From: Pseudomonas batumici
GTDB lineage: Bacteria > Pseudomonadota > Gammaproteobacteria > Pseudomonadales > Pseudomonadaceae
Direction: 5' to 3'
Assembly (NCBI RefSeq): GCF_000820515.1
Contig: NZ_JXDG01000056.1
Span: 1 to 64,000, forward strand
DNA: 64,000 nucleotides
The first letter of the stretch is position 1, and each line of letters starts with the position of its first letter. This document shows positions 25,571-34,486 of this stretch, one piece after another. Under the pieces are notes generated by a model, which saw nothing but the letters and a program-made list of their open reading frames with translations, was not told the DNA's origin and made no database searches. A program made the translations under genes and the position numbers.

Positions 25571-26839
25571 CTACAGGTTTCGCGGTACGCCCTCGGCGCC
25601 TTTCAACTCCTCCAGCCGGCGCTCGATAAAACGCCGCTCCGGCGCCTGCTGCGTCAATTCCAGCGCACGCTGGTAAGCCTCGCGCGCCTGTTCCACCCGC
25701 CCCAGCCGCCGGCAGAAATCCGCCCGCGCCGAATGCGCCAGATGATAGTCCAGCAATTCGCCGCGCCCGAGGATGCCCTCCACCAGCTCAAGCCCCGCCA
25801 AGGGGCCATCGCGCATGGCCACCGCCACCGCCCGGTTGAGTTCTATCACCGCCGAGGGCACCACCCGCAGCAACAGGTCATAGAGCCCGACGATCTGCCG
25901 CCAGTCGGTGTCCTCGGCCGTCGCCGATTCGGCATGTACGGCGGCTATCGCGGCCTGCAAGCCGTAGGGCCCGAAACGTCCCGTGGCCAGAGCCCGTTCC
26001 ACCAGGGCACAGCCTTCGGCAATCAGCACCGGGTCCCAGCACGAGCGATCCTGGGCATCGAGCAGCACCAGTTCCCCGTTCCCGGAGACCCGCGCCTGGC
26101 GCCGCGACTCATGCAGCAGCATCAACGCCAGCAAGCCCATGACCTCGGGATCGGGCAACAACTCCAGCAACAGGCGCCCAAGACGAATGGCTTCCGCCGT
26201 CAGGTCATCGCGGGTCAGGTTGGCCCCCAGGGACGCCGAGTAGCCCTCGTTGAACACCAGGTAGATAACCCGCAACACACTGTCCAGGCGCTCAGGCAAC
26301 TCCGCCCGGGAAGGCACCTGGTAAGGAATCTTCGCATCGCGAATCTTGGTCTTGGCCCGGACGATGCGCTGGGCGATGGTCGAGGGGCTGGAAAGAAAGG
26401 CCCGGGCAATTTCTTCCGTGGTCAGGTCGCAGACTTCGCGCAACGTCAGTGGCACCTGGGCATCCGCCGACAGCGCCGGGTGGCAGCAGGTAAAAATCAG
26501 CCGCAGCCGATCGTCCTCGACATCCTCGTCGCACCATTCACCTTGCTCCAGCGCTTCGGCCTGGGCGATCAACTGCTCCCGGGACGCGGCAAAGCGTGCC
26601 CGTCGGCGCAGCACATCGATGGCCTTGAAACGCCCGGTGGAGACCAGCCAGGCACGGGGATTGGCCGGCACGCCATCGCGCTGCCAGCGTTCGACGGCGA
26701 TGAAGAAGGCTTCGTGCAAGGCCTCCTCCGCCAGGTCGAAATCCCCGAGCAAACGGATCAGGGTCGCCAGGATCCGCCGTGACTCCTGTCGATAAACCGC
26801 CTCGACCTGCTGCTTGACGCTATCGGCGTCGAGGGTCAA
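25571..26839 (-). CDS. ECF42-type RNA polymerase sigma factor
   Basis: A 422-residue extracytoplasmic-function sigma factor with a long C-terminal extension. Region 2 lies at about 10-80 (LAEEALHEAFFIAVERWQRD, ARAWL-type core) and region 4 near 115-165 (LTTEEIARAFLSSPSTIAQR). The remaining 250 residues are an all-helical TPR-like extension typical of the ECF42 group. The start is read as TTG 26839, which overlaps the stop of the DGPF gene by four bases (TTGA); no ATG or GTG is better placed. The upstream DGPF partner confirms the group. The signal and regulon are not visible. Confidence 0.88.
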   Translation of the reverse strand: MTLDADSVKQQVEAVYRQESRRILATLIRLLGDFDLAEEALHEAFFIAVERWQRDGVPANPRAWLVSTGRFKAIDVLRRRARFAASREQLIAQAEALEQGEWCDEDVEDDRLRLIFTCCHPALSADAQVPLTLREVCDLTTEEIARAFLSSPSTIAQRIVRAKTKIRDAKIPYQVPSRAELPERLDSVLRVIYLVFNEGYSASLGANLTRDDLTAEAIRLGRLLLELLPDPEVMGLLALMLLHESRRQARVSGNGELVLLDAQDRSCWDPVLIAEGCALVERALATGRFGPYGLQAAIAAVHAESATAEDTDWRQIVGLYDLLLRVVPSAVIELNRAVAVAMRDGPLAGLELVEGILGRGELLDYHLAHSARADFCRRLGRVEQAREAYQRALELTQQAPERRFIERRLEELKGAEGVPRNL

Positions 26840-27192
26840 TCCGGCAACCCCAGGTTGAGCGCCCGCACCGGCCGCACTTCCACACTGCCCACCCGGGCGG
26901 CCGGGATATGACCGGCAATCTGCAAGGCTTCGTTGAGGTCGCGGGCCTCCACCAGATAGAACCCGGCCAGTTGCTCCTTGGTTTCGGCAAACGGCCCGTC
27001 GACGATGGACAGCTTGCCGCTGCGCATGCGCACCGTGGTGGCGGTGCTCACCGACTCCAGCGGCTCGGCGGCAAGCATTCGGCCACTGGCCTGGATCGAC
27101 TGGGCATAGGCCAGGCATTCGGGGTCCTGGGGACTGTCGGGGTGGGAATGCATCAGCTCTTCGTTACTGTAGATCAGGCATAGGTATTTCAT
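26836..27192 (-). CDS. DGPF/YCII-domain protein, partner of ECF42 sigma factor
   Basis: A 118-residue soluble protein with the YCII-related fold. The family motif DGPFAETKEQLAGFYLVE is at about 65-82. In ECF42 systems, one or more DGPF genes are coupled to the sigma gene and transcribed by it; their enzymatic role is unknown. The start at 27192 follows GGAGA. The stop overlaps the TTG start of the sigma gene, which implies translational coupling. Confidence 0.9.
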   Translation of the reverse strand: MKYLCLIYSNEELMHSHPDSPQDPECLAYAQSIQASGRMLAAEPLESVSTATTVRMRSGKLSIVDGPFAETKEQLAGFYLVEARDLNEALQIAGHIPAARVGSVEVRPVRALNLGLPD

Positions 27193-27277
27193 GGAGTGTC
27201 TCCAGGGCGGTCGAGCAACTATGGCTGCTGTTTCGAGCTTTGGCGAAGGCCATCGACGATCAGCAGGGGTACGAATA

Positions 27278-27304
27278 GTCGCCTGGGGGCGAGCGAAATC
27301 GACA
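27278..27304 (-). promoter_or_regulatory. Candidate ECF42-dependent promoter of the DGPF-sigma operon
   Basis: Read on the minus strand: TGTCGA (27304-27299), a 17-bp spacer, then CGAC (27281-27278), about 85 bases upstream of the DGPF start. This fits the -35 TGTCGA and -10 CG(A/T)C motif that I recall for ECF42 promoters, so autoregulation is likely. Confidence 0.55.
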
Positions 27305-27393
27305 GGTGTGAAAAGTTGCGGGAAAAATAATATCAAGCCCGACAAAGCCGATAGAATCCGCGTCCCCTACTGCCGGAAATAGGATATGCCGCT

Positions 27394-27879
27394 GTGAGAA
27401 CCGATCTTGTCGACTACGTCACGCTGACCCCCACCCAACGCGAGCAGTTGGGATTGATCCAGGTCGACGCGGCGCAGAAGGAGTTTTCCAGCGATATCGC
27501 CCAAGGTCTGGCGGTGCTGCATGCCCACACGGGAAATGACGTGAAGGGCTTCGTACTGCTGGCCGACGAACTGCCGGTGGGTTTCCTGTTGCTCAAGCGC
27601 CCCCCCGCGTCACCGACCTGGGCCACCGGCAACGTGTGTACATTGCATGGCCTGCAAGTGGATAAAAGCTACCAGGGCCGCGGCCTGGGGCGCGCCTGCA
27701 TGCAAGCCCTGCCAGCCGCCGCCCTCGCCGCCTGGCCGGCCACCACCCATCTGATGCTGATGGTGGACGCCGACAACGACACCGCCCGCGGGCTCTACCT
27801 GAAACAGGGATTTGTCGACAGCGGCGAGACCTTTCACGGCCGGGTCGGTGAAGAGCGCAGGCTGGCCTTGCCACTCTGA
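27394..27879 (+). CDS. GNAT-family N-acetyltransferase (first of a tandem pair)
   Basis: A 161-residue acetyl-CoA-dependent acetyltransferase. The acetyl-CoA loop is in LQVDKSYQGRGLGRACMQAL (about 87-106), and a late GNAT strand is in LYLKQGFVDSGE. The start is GTG 27394 with AGGAT upstream. The next gene encodes a paralogue of the same length starting 10 bases after this stop, so the two arose by duplication and form one operon. The substrate is unknown. Confidence 0.85.
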   Translation: MRTDLVDYVTLTPTQREQLGLIQVDAAQKEFSSDIAQGLAVLHAHTGNDVKGFVLLADELPVGFLLLKRPPASPTWATGNVCTLHGLQVDKSYQGRGLGRACMQALPAAALAAWPATTHLMLMVDADNDTARGLYLKQGFVDSGETFHGRVGEERRLALPL

Positions 27880-27888
27880 GGGGACACC

Positions 27889-28362
27889 ATGAACGCCCGA
27901 CTGGCCCACTACGCCGATCTGACCGCCCTTCAGCGAGAGCAGCTCGAGGGCCTCGAAGTCCATCCTGAACAACTGCAGTTTTGCGGCGACATCCGGTCGG
28001 CCCTGCACTCCCTGCCGCGCGAGCCCCATGACGGCGTGCTGGGTCTGGTCCTGCTCGACGAGGACATGCCGGTGGCCTTCCTGCTGCTCAAGCGCCACCC
28101 TTTCGTGCCGCACTGGGCCGGCGCAGGCAGCGCCACCCTGCATGCCCTGCAAGTCGACAAACAGGTTCAAGGCCGGGGTTTCGGCGTGGCCTGCCTGCAA
28201 GCCCTGCCCGAAGCGGCACGCCGGGCCTGGCCCCAGATCCGTCAGTTACTGCTGTCGGTAGGAACGAATAACAAAGCAGCAATGAACCTTTACCTGAAAC
28301 AGGGTTGGGTCGATACCGGCGAAGCCTATCGCGGCGAACGAAGATTGGCCTTGGCACTTTGA
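27889..28362 (+). CDS. GNAT-family N-acetyltransferase (second of a tandem pair)
   Basis: A 157-residue paralogue of the preceding protein, sharing the N-terminal LT-x-x-QREQL segment, the LQVDKQVQGRGFGVACLQAL acetyl-CoA loop and the ending YLKQGWVDTGE. Keeping two diverged copies suggests distinct substrates or a heterodimer. It is translated from an ATG after GAGGGGACACC. The substrate is unknown. Confidence 0.85.
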   Translation: MNARLAHYADLTALQREQLEGLEVHPEQLQFCGDIRSALHSLPREPHDGVLGLVLLDEDMPVAFLLLKRHPFVPHWAGAGSATLHALQVDKQVQGRGFGVACLQALPEAARRAWPQIRQLLLSVGTNNKAAMNLYLKQGWVDTGEAYRGERRLALAL

Positions 28363-28550
28363 AGTTGTGGGTGGCCATAACTATGAGATCAGTTGGTCAT
28401 TTACAGTAAAACTTGATCGCTGGGCAAACTCACCTTCCAGTTATTAAATCGATCACGTCGCCACTTCATCGGGAAGCCGACGTGCCGCTACTTGATAAGC
28501 CGTTATTTAACTCAAGTGGCCATTTAATAAACTGAAAGGACTCAATACCC

Positions 28551-29771
28551 ATGGATGCACAAAGTCGAATCTCGAACAACGCCCCCAAAACCTCGCCCTC
28601 CGCGGTCATCGAACGCCCCGGCAGCGCCGGAAGATTTGATCTGGGATTTGGTGAACACCGCGACGGCCTGGTTATTTTTTCAGAAAGAGGCCCTGGCTTT
28701 GTCGGTCCCTCTTTATTGCGACCCGACGGCCGTCATCGGTTTATCGGCGTACATGAAGACCGCCCGGAAAGTATCACCCAGGCCGACTTCAGCGAAGACG
28801 GCCTTTACTATCATGACTTCAACCAATCACTCGGAAGTTCCAGCCGAAGACTGATCAAGGCTGTCGTCGACGAAGACGACAAGTTCCTCTTGCTCGGCCA
28901 CTTCCGCTCCGGTGAACAGGTCTTCTGCGCTCGTATCACCGAAACCGGCGCCCCGGACCCCGACTTCGGCGATAACGGTCAGGTCACCCTGCCTTACACG
29001 GCGCCCTGGACCGGCTATGGCCGCCGACTCACCGTGCAGCCCCAGGACGGCTTTATCGTCCTGGCCCTGAGGAACAGCGCCGTGGGCGAGCCGGCACGCG
29101 ACGTTATCGTGCGTCTCGACCGCAGCGGCAGTTTCGACCCGCGCTTCGGCACCTGCGGCGTGGTCACGGCACCGGAACCGAACATCGCCTTCGAGGCGGT
29201 TCAGGTCCAGGCCGATGGCAAGCTGATCGTGGCCGGCCGACGCGGCCGCAAGGCCATGCTGATGCGCTACGGGGCCACCGGCCTGCCGGACAAGACCTTC
29301 GGGTGCGCCGGCTATCTGGAGCTGGAGCCGGCCCGCGACGGCAACGCCGCGTTTTTCGATATCGCCGTACAGCCCGATCAGAAAATCGTCGTCACCGGCT
29401 CCGCGGATCTCACCCACAACATCGCCCTGCTCACCCGCGTCAGCGCCGACGGCAAGCTGGACGATACCTTCAATTCCGGGGTGCCCTGGGAGCTGCCGGA
29501 ACTGGATATATCCTTCGCCCTGGCGGTGCAGGAAGACGGGAAAATCGTCAGTGCCGGTCATATCAACAGCGGCAGCCGCTGCTGGTTGATGCGCCACTTG
29601 AGCAACGGCGAACTGGATCCTGATTTTGGCGATAACGGGATCAGCCGCCTGATCTACATCGGCGACTCCACCAGCTACCTCTCCAACCTGGAGTTGCAGC
29701 CGGATGGCAAGATCCTGGTCTCCGGACGTTACGCCACCCATTCGGCGTTGATTCGCTGTTACGGCAACTGA
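28551..29771 (+). CDS. Delta-60-repeat beta-propeller-like protein
   Basis: A 406-residue protein built from about six delta-60 repeats of 50-60 residues. Each has a strand pattern such as VQADGKLIVAGRR, VQPDQKIVVTGSA, VQEDGKIVSAGHI or LQPDGKILVSGRY, often followed by L-D-x-x-FG. No signal peptide is present, though many relatives are exported or found in toxin-related loci. The upstream 188 bases are AT-richer than the neighbours, and GAAAGGA serves as the ribosome site. The function is unknown. Confidence 0.75.
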   Translation: MDAQSRISNNAPKTSPSAVIERPGSAGRFDLGFGEHRDGLVIFSERGPGFVGPSLLRPDGRHRFIGVHEDRPESITQADFSEDGLYYHDFNQSLGSSSRRLIKAVVDEDDKFLLLGHFRSGEQVFCARITETGAPDPDFGDNGQVTLPYTAPWTGYGRRLTVQPQDGFIVLALRNSAVGEPARDVIVRLDRSGSFDPRFGTCGVVTAPEPNIAFEAVQVQADGKLIVAGRRGRKAMLMRYGATGLPDKTFGCAGYLELEPARDGNAAFFDIAVQPDQKIVVTGSADLTHNIALLTRVSADGKLDDTFNSGVPWELPELDISFALAVQEDGKIVSAGHINSGSRCWLMRHLSNGELDPDFGDNGISRLIYIGDSTSYLSNLELQPDGKILVSGRYATHSALIRCYGN

Positions 29772-29807
29772 GCACGTAGCGCCTGGGGAAAGGCAACGTC
29801 ATGTCGG

Positions 29808-30527
29808 TTATACGGCGCTCCTCGATGCCACCCAGGCGCCCCAGAACAGGCTGGAAAAGAACCGCGTCGCGGTGCCGAATCCGGCCTCCTGGAGCAGGTG
29901 CTGAACCGCCGCCTCAGAGTGTGGCGGATCGGCTCCCTGGAGAATCTTGCCGAGCTTGGCGCGAACGGCGTCAGCACTCGCGCCCTGCTGACGCCAGCGC
30001 TCGCCCCAGGCCGCCAACAACAACGGCTGGCTGGCATAGGCCTGATGGTTGCCCGCCACAATCAACGGGGCTCCCGGTTTGAGCCGGGTGGCAATCGCCT
30101 TGAGGATATCGTGCTTGGCTTGATCGCCGGGCAGGTGATGCAACACACCGATCAGGGTCGCGGCATCATAGGGCGGCTCGTCGGTCAGTTCCTCGACCGT
30201 ACCCAGGAATACCCGCGTGCGCGCCAGCAGCCCCTGCGCCTGAAGGCTGGCCTGAGCCAACTCAAGCATCGGGGCCGAGGGGTCGACCGCAGTGAACCGC
30301 CAAAGCGGCTCAAGCGCCGCCGCCGTCAGGATTTCCTGGGCAGTACCGCCGGCACCCACCACCAGAATCCTCGCCTCGCGCCCACTGCCCAGGCTGGCCG
30401 CCAGCATGCAGGCGACCAACTCGTGACAGGCATCATAACCAGCCAGGGCGATACGGCTTTGCTCGGCGTATTCACCGGCACGGGACACATCGAATTTCCG
30501 AGCAGAATCCAGGTGTTCGGACGACAT
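29808..30527 (-). CDS. Class I SAM-dependent methyltransferase
   Basis: A 239-residue cytoplasmic methyltransferase. Motif I is ILVVGAGGTAQE (about 55-66), the acidic end of strand 2 is TAVDPSAPMLELA, and GVLHHLPGDQAKHDIL gives motif III/IV. The fold resembles small-molecule methyltransferases of the UbiE/Methyltransf_25 type. It is convergent with the delta-60 gene. The substrate is unknown. Confidence 0.85.
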   Translation of the reverse strand: MSSEHLDSARKFDVSRAGEYAEQSRIALAGYDACHELVACMLAASLGSGREARILVVGAGGTAQEILTAAALEPLWRFTAVDPSAPMLELAQASLQAQGLLARTRVFLGTVEELTDEPPYDAATLIGVLHHLPGDQAKHDILKAIATRLKPGAPLIVAGNHQAYASQPLLLAAWGERWRQQGASADAVRAKLGKILQGADPPHSEAAVQHLLQEAGFGTATRFFSSLFWGAWVASRSAV

Positions 30528-30868
30528 GGGCTTTCTCTCTTGGCGGGGACTTCAGCCCAAGGTAGTCGCCCTGCAAAAATAAAGAAAATTCATGTTTTTA
30601 ATGCAATACATTCCTTGCTGGAATACGCAAAAGTACCGGCGGTTCAATGGGTAGCGCGCAGCCGAACGTCCCGTTGATCGAAAGCCGACGACGGGGTCGA
30701 GAGAGTGGTTGGCGGCATCGGAACGGCGATTTCAGCCCACTTCGTATTCGCCCCATATTGTTGCGCGAACACCCCGTAAAGCTTTCATATAGTCGATGTC
30801 ATTTGCCCGCGGTTTCGACTATTTCTCTGCAGGTCGCCGCCTGATGCGGTGTTTTCCGGAGACTTGTC
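30528..30868. other. Intergenic region before a small membrane protein gene
   Basis: These 341 bases are more AT-rich than their surroundings around 30580-30620. I find no supported gene. The promoter of the methyltransferase (minus strand) and that of the 40-residue membrane protein should lie here. Confidence 0.4.
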
Positions 30869-30991
30869 ATGACCCATACCCAGATCGGCCTGCTCATGCT
30901 GTCGGGCATCAGCGTGTTCGGTATGATCACCCTCTACCTCGACTTCTGGCGTGCAACCAAAACGCAAAAGGACAACAAGGAGGGACATTGA
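30869..30991 (+). CDS. Small single-pass membrane protein (40 residues)
   Basis: The frame encodes 40 residues: a short polar start (MTHTQ), one hydrophobic helix of about 20 residues (IGLLMLSGISVFGMITLYL) and a charged tail (RATKTQKDNKEGH). The positive-inside rule places the tail in the cytoplasm. GGAGA precedes the ATG by about 10 bases. It resembles small stress or complex-associated membrane proteins only in form. I do not recognise the family. Confidence 0.55.
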   Translation: MTHTQIGLLMLSGISVFGMITLYLDFWRATKTQKDNKEGH

Positions 30992-31047
30992 AAGGGCATA
31001 GGGAAGCCCGCTCCCCTATGCCAAAGGAGAACGTAGGTCGCGCGGGC

Positions 31048-31545
31048 TCAGGCCTTGATCGGCACCCAGATCTCCACCGTGCCGGTGCCTTTTTCCGGAT
31101 TGAAATCGGCGCTGTAGCGTTCGAACTCCGGCGCATCCGCCGCCTGGTAACCGGACTGCGGCAACCAGTCGTTCCAGATGAACTCGAATGTCTGCTTGAG
31201 GGTTTCCAGCGAGCCTTGATGTTCGAAGACTGCGTAGTGCTGGTCCTGCAACTCCACCCAGCGGTACAGCTCGGGCAGGTCGTCGAGCTTGCTGATCTGC
31301 ACCCCGGCGATGTACTCGAAGCCGCCCTGGCCGTCCGGATTGCAACAGATACCGTACGTCACTTCACCCACTTGGCTGGGGACTTTTCCGATGTGCGGCA
31401 CAAAAGCATCCCACAGGTCGGGGATGGAGCCCGAGGTCTCGGCGGTAAAACGCGCCCCCAGGCCGGCGATCAATCGAAAATGGCCATGCTCGAAACGTGG
31501 CTCTGGCAAGGTATACAGGTAGCCAAGGTTATGTGCTGCGTCCAT
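31048..31545 (-). CDS. AraC effector-binding (GyrI-like) domain protein
   Basis: A 165-residue stand-alone effector-binding protein, soluble, with no DNA-binding domain. Segments such as LWDAFVPHIGKVPSQ, YGICCNPDG-like core and YAVFEHQGSLETLKQTFEFI match the GyrI-like/AraC_E_bind family, which binds small hydrophobic ligands. The start at 31545 has GGAG nine bases upstream; 31560 is an alternative. It is divergent from alaC. The ligand is unknown. Confidence 0.78.
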   Translation of the reverse strand: MDAAHNLGYLYTLPEPRFEHGHFRLIAGLGARFTAETSGSIPDLWDAFVPHIGKVPSQVGEVTYGICCNPDGQGGFEYIAGVQISKLDDLPELYRWVELQDQHYAVFEHQGSLETLKQTFEFIWNDWLPQSGYQAADAPEFERYSADFNPEKGTGTVEIWVPIKA

Positions 31546-31759
31546 GGGTGAAAACTCCATATGGGGAACGACTCCGGAGGCAGTATAGAAGCAAATGGCC
31601 GTGCCGTTTGACCGACCCGGCACTTGTCCGCCGTCGGAAATATTTTCCGCAAGCCATCTGGACAGATGGCCAGCATCCCCCTTATTGTCAGCCCCGCAGG
31701 CCACCGCAGTGGCCAACGTCGCTCGGACGGTTCCGGGCGCTTACGTGTCAGAGGTTTAC

Positions 31760-32980
31760 ATGGCAACCCCAGGTTCGCCGCGCCGCTTTGCGCGCATTGA
31801 TCGACTCCCCCCCTACGTATTCAATATCACCGCCGAGCTGAAGATGGCCGCCCGTCGTCGTGGCGAAGACATCATCGACCTGAGCATGGGCAACCCCGAC
31901 GGTGCCACCCCGCTGCATATCGTCGAAAAACTGGTCACCGTCGCACAGCGCGAAGACACCCACGGCTACTCCACGTCCAAGGGTATCCCACGGCTGCGTC
32001 GGGCGATTTCCCACTGGTACAAGGATCGCTACCAGGTCGATATCGACCCGGAAAGCGAAGCCATCGTCACCATCGGTTCGAAAGAGGGCCTGGCCCACCT
32101 GATGCTCGCCACCCTCGACCAGGGTGACACGGTGCTGGTGCCCAACCCCAGCTACCCGATCCATATCTACGGCGCGGTGATCGCCGGCGCCCAGGTCCGT
32201 TCGGTACCGCTGGTGCCAGGCGTGGACTTCTTCGCCGAACTGGAACGGGCCATTCGTGGCTCCATCCCCAAGCCGAAGATGATGATTCTCGGTTTCCCCT
32301 CGAACCCCACCGCGCAGTGCGTGGAACTGGATTTCTTCGAGCGGGTGATCGCCCTGGCCAAGCAGTACGACGTCCTGGTGATCCACGACCTGGCGTATGC
32401 CGACATCGTCTATGACGGCTGGAAAGCCCCGTCGATCATGCAGGTGCCGGGCGCCAAGGACATCGCGGTGGAATTCTTCACCCTGTCCAAGAGCTACAAC
32501 ATGGCCGGCTGGCGCATCGGTTTCATGGTCGGCAATCCGGAACTGGTCAGCGCCCTGGCGCGGATCAAGAGCTACCACGACTACGGCACCTTTACCCCCT
32601 TGCAGGTGGCGGCCATCGCCGCGCTGGAAGGCGACCAGCAGTGTGTCCGGGACATCGCCGAGCAATATCGCCAACGCCGCAACGTACTGGTCAAGGGCTT
32701 GCACGAACTGGGCTGGATGGTCGAGAACCCCAAGGCCTCGATGTACGTCTGGGCGAAGATACCCGAGGCCTACGCCCATCTGGGCTCGCTGGAGTTCGCC
32801 AAGAAACTGCTGGCCGAAGCCAAGGTCTGCGTATCGCCGGGGGTCGGCTTCGGCGAATACGGTGACGATCATGTGCGTTTCGCCCTGATTGAAAACCAGG
32901 ACCGCATCCGCCAGGCCGTGCGCGGGATTCGCGGGATGTTCCGGGCCGATGGCCTGCTGAAGAAAACCGCTGCGGAATAA
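31760..32980 (+). CDS. alaC: Alanine transaminase (class I aminotransferase)
   Basis: A 406-residue PLP enzyme. The sequence matches the AlaC group that interconverts pyruvate and alanine with glutamate. The substrate-binding DLSMGNPDG lies near 45, the cofactor region FPSNPTAQCVELDF in the middle and the Schiff-base lysine Lys244 in TLSKSYNMAGWRIGF. The C-terminal CVSPGVGFGEYGDDHVRFAL is a standard class I ending. The start at 31760 follows GAGG. A strong hairpin lies beyond the stop. Confidence 0.88.
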   Translation: MATPGSPRRFARIDRLPPYVFNITAELKMAARRRGEDIIDLSMGNPDGATPLHIVEKLVTVAQREDTHGYSTSKGIPRLRRAISHWYKDRYQVDIDPESEAIVTIGSKEGLAHLMLATLDQGDTVLVPNPSYPIHIYGAVIAGAQVRSVPLVPGVDFFAELERAIRGSIPKPKMMILGFPSNPTAQCVELDFFERVIALAKQYDVLVIHDLAYADIVYDGWKAPSIMQVPGAKDIAVEFFTLSKSYNMAGWRIGFMVGNPELVSALARIKSYHDYGTFTPLQVAAIAALEGDQQCVRDIAEQYRQRRNVLVKGLHELGWMVENPKASMYVWAKIPEAYAHLGSLEFAKKLLAEAKVCVSPGVGFGEYGDDHVRFALIENQDRIRQAVRGIRGMFRADGLLKKTAAE

Positions 32981-33009
32981 CCTGCGTAGCGAACGGGTCT
33001 GCCACAGGA

Positions 33010-33044
33010 TCGGGGCCGACACCTGCCACAGGTGTCGGCCCCGA
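33010..33044. terminator. Bidirectional hairpin between alaC and gntP
   Basis: A perfect 16-bp stem, from TCGGGGCCGACACCTG to its complement, encloses a 3-nt loop (CCA) between two convergent genes. The T tract is weak. Confidence 0.75.
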
Positions 33045-33049
33045 ATCGT

Positions 33050-34402
33050 TCAGACCACCAGCGACAACAGCAGGATAAACACCAGCCCCACCACCGACAG
33101 AATCGTCTCCATGGCCGTCCAGGTCTTGAACGTCTCGGCCACGGTCATGTTGAAGTACTGCTTGACCAGCCAGAACCCGGCATCGTTGACGTGCGACAGG
33201 ATCAACGACCCCGCCCCCGTCGCCAGTACCAGCAACTCGCGGTTCACCCCGGGAATCAGGTCCACCACCGGCATCACGATGCCCGCCCCGGTAATGGTCG
33301 CCACCGTCGCCGAACCCGTGGCCACGCGGATCACCGCCGCCACCAGCCAGGCCAGCAGGATCGGCGAAATCTGCGCGTTCACGGCGATATGCCCGATCAC
33401 ATCGCCCACGCCGCTGGTCACCAGCATCTGCTTGAAGCCACCGCCGGCACCGATGATCAGGATGATCGCCGCCGTCGGCGCCAGGCTGGCGTCCAGCAGC
33501 TTGAGCACGCGCTTGGAGTCCATGCCCTGGCGCTTGCCGAAGGTGTACAGCGCCAACAGCAGCGCCAGCAGCAAGGCACTGATCGGGTGACCGATCATGT
33601 CCATCCAGATCCGGAAGAAATGCCCGTCCGGCAGGGCAATGTCGGCGAAGGTCTTGAGCAGCATCAGGAACACCGGCAGCAGCACGGTGACCAGGGTCAC
33701 GCCGAAGCTCGGCAGCGCCGCCACTTGCGGCTCACGGGCCAACTGGTCGACCAGCTCCTGCGACGGGTTGCCCGGGATGTACCGGGCAATGAAGGTGCCG
33801 AAGATCGGCCCGGCAATGATAGCGGTCGGCAGGGCGACGATCAGGCCGTAGAAAATGGTCTTGCCGATGTCGGCGTTGAACACCCCGATGGCCAGCAGCG
33901 GCCCCGGATGCGGCGGCACCAGGCCGTGCACCGCCGAGAGCCCGGCCAGCAGCGGAATGCCGATCTTGATCAGCGGCACACCGGTGCGCCGCGCGACGAT
34001 GAACACCAGCGGAATCAGCAGCACGAAGCCGATCTCGAAGAACAGCGGAATGCCCACCAGGAACGCCGAGCACATCATCGCCCACTGCACCCGCTCCTTG
34101 CCGAAGGCACGGATCAGGGTCTGGGCGATCTGATCGGCGCCGCCGGAATCGGACATCATCTTGCCGAGCATCGTGCCTAGCGCCAGGATGATCCCGACAA
34201 AGCCCAGCACGCCGCCGAAGCCGTCCTGGAAAGCCTTGATGATCTTGTCCGCGGGCATGCCCGAGGTCAGGCCGAGAAACGCCGAGGCGATGATCAGGCC
34301 GATAAAGGGGTGAATCTTGAAACGGGTGATCAACACGATCAGCCCGATAATCGTGACCACTGCATCCAGCAACAGATAGGTCTCGTGGGACAGTCCGAAC
34401 AT
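33050..34402 (-). CDS. gntP: Gluconate:H+ symporter, GntP family
   Basis: A 450-residue inner-membrane permease with 12 or more hydrophobic segments. HPFIGLIIASAFLGLTSGMP near the N-terminus, GFGGVLGFVGIILALGTMLG and the GLVPPHPGPLLAIGVF motif are hallmarks of the GntP family, which imports gluconate and related sugar acids. It lies 84 bases downstream of gntK on the same strand, with its own copy of the GACAGCGCT motif 57 bases before the ATG, so it may have its own promoter. Confidence 0.92.
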   Translation of the reverse strand: MFGLSHETYLLLDAVVTIIGLIVLITRFKIHPFIGLIIASAFLGLTSGMPADKIIKAFQDGFGGVLGFVGIILALGTMLGKMMSDSGGADQIAQTLIRAFGKERVQWAMMCSAFLVGIPLFFEIGFVLLIPLVFIVARRTGVPLIKIGIPLLAGLSAVHGLVPPHPGPLLAIGVFNADIGKTIFYGLIVALPTAIIAGPIFGTFIARYIPGNPSQELVDQLAREPQVAALPSFGVTLVTVLLPVFLMLLKTFADIALPDGHFFRIWMDMIGHPISALLLALLLALYTFGKRQGMDSKRVLKLLDASLAPTAAIILIIGAGGGFKQMLVTSGVGDVIGHIAVNAQISPILLAWLVAAVIRVATGSATVATITGAGIVMPVVDLIPGVNRELLVLATGAGSLILSHVNDAGFWLVKQYFNMTVAETFKTWTAMETILSVVGLVFILLLSLVV

Positions 34403-34459
34403 AAGGTGTCTCCTGCTTGTTGTTTTTATGCGGTGCGTTGTTTGACGATAGCCGACTGG

Positions 34460-34473
34460 GACAGCGCTATCTT
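34460..34473. promoter_or_regulatory. Candidate GntR operator, site 1 (before gntP)
   Basis: GACAGCGCTATCTT is one of three near-identical copies in the gnt locus. It is a one-mismatch version of the palindrome GACAGC-GCTGTC, lies between gntK and gntP, and has the central CG seen in LacI-family operators. Confidence 0.6.
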
Positions 34474-34486
34474 TTCCAGGCGAAAA

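Noticed and set aside
25571..27118. Extended version of the ECF42 sigma gene starting far inside the DGPF gene
   Set aside because: The first 90 residues are an out-of-frame reading of the DGPF gene. The TTG at 26839 gives a normal sigma N-terminus.
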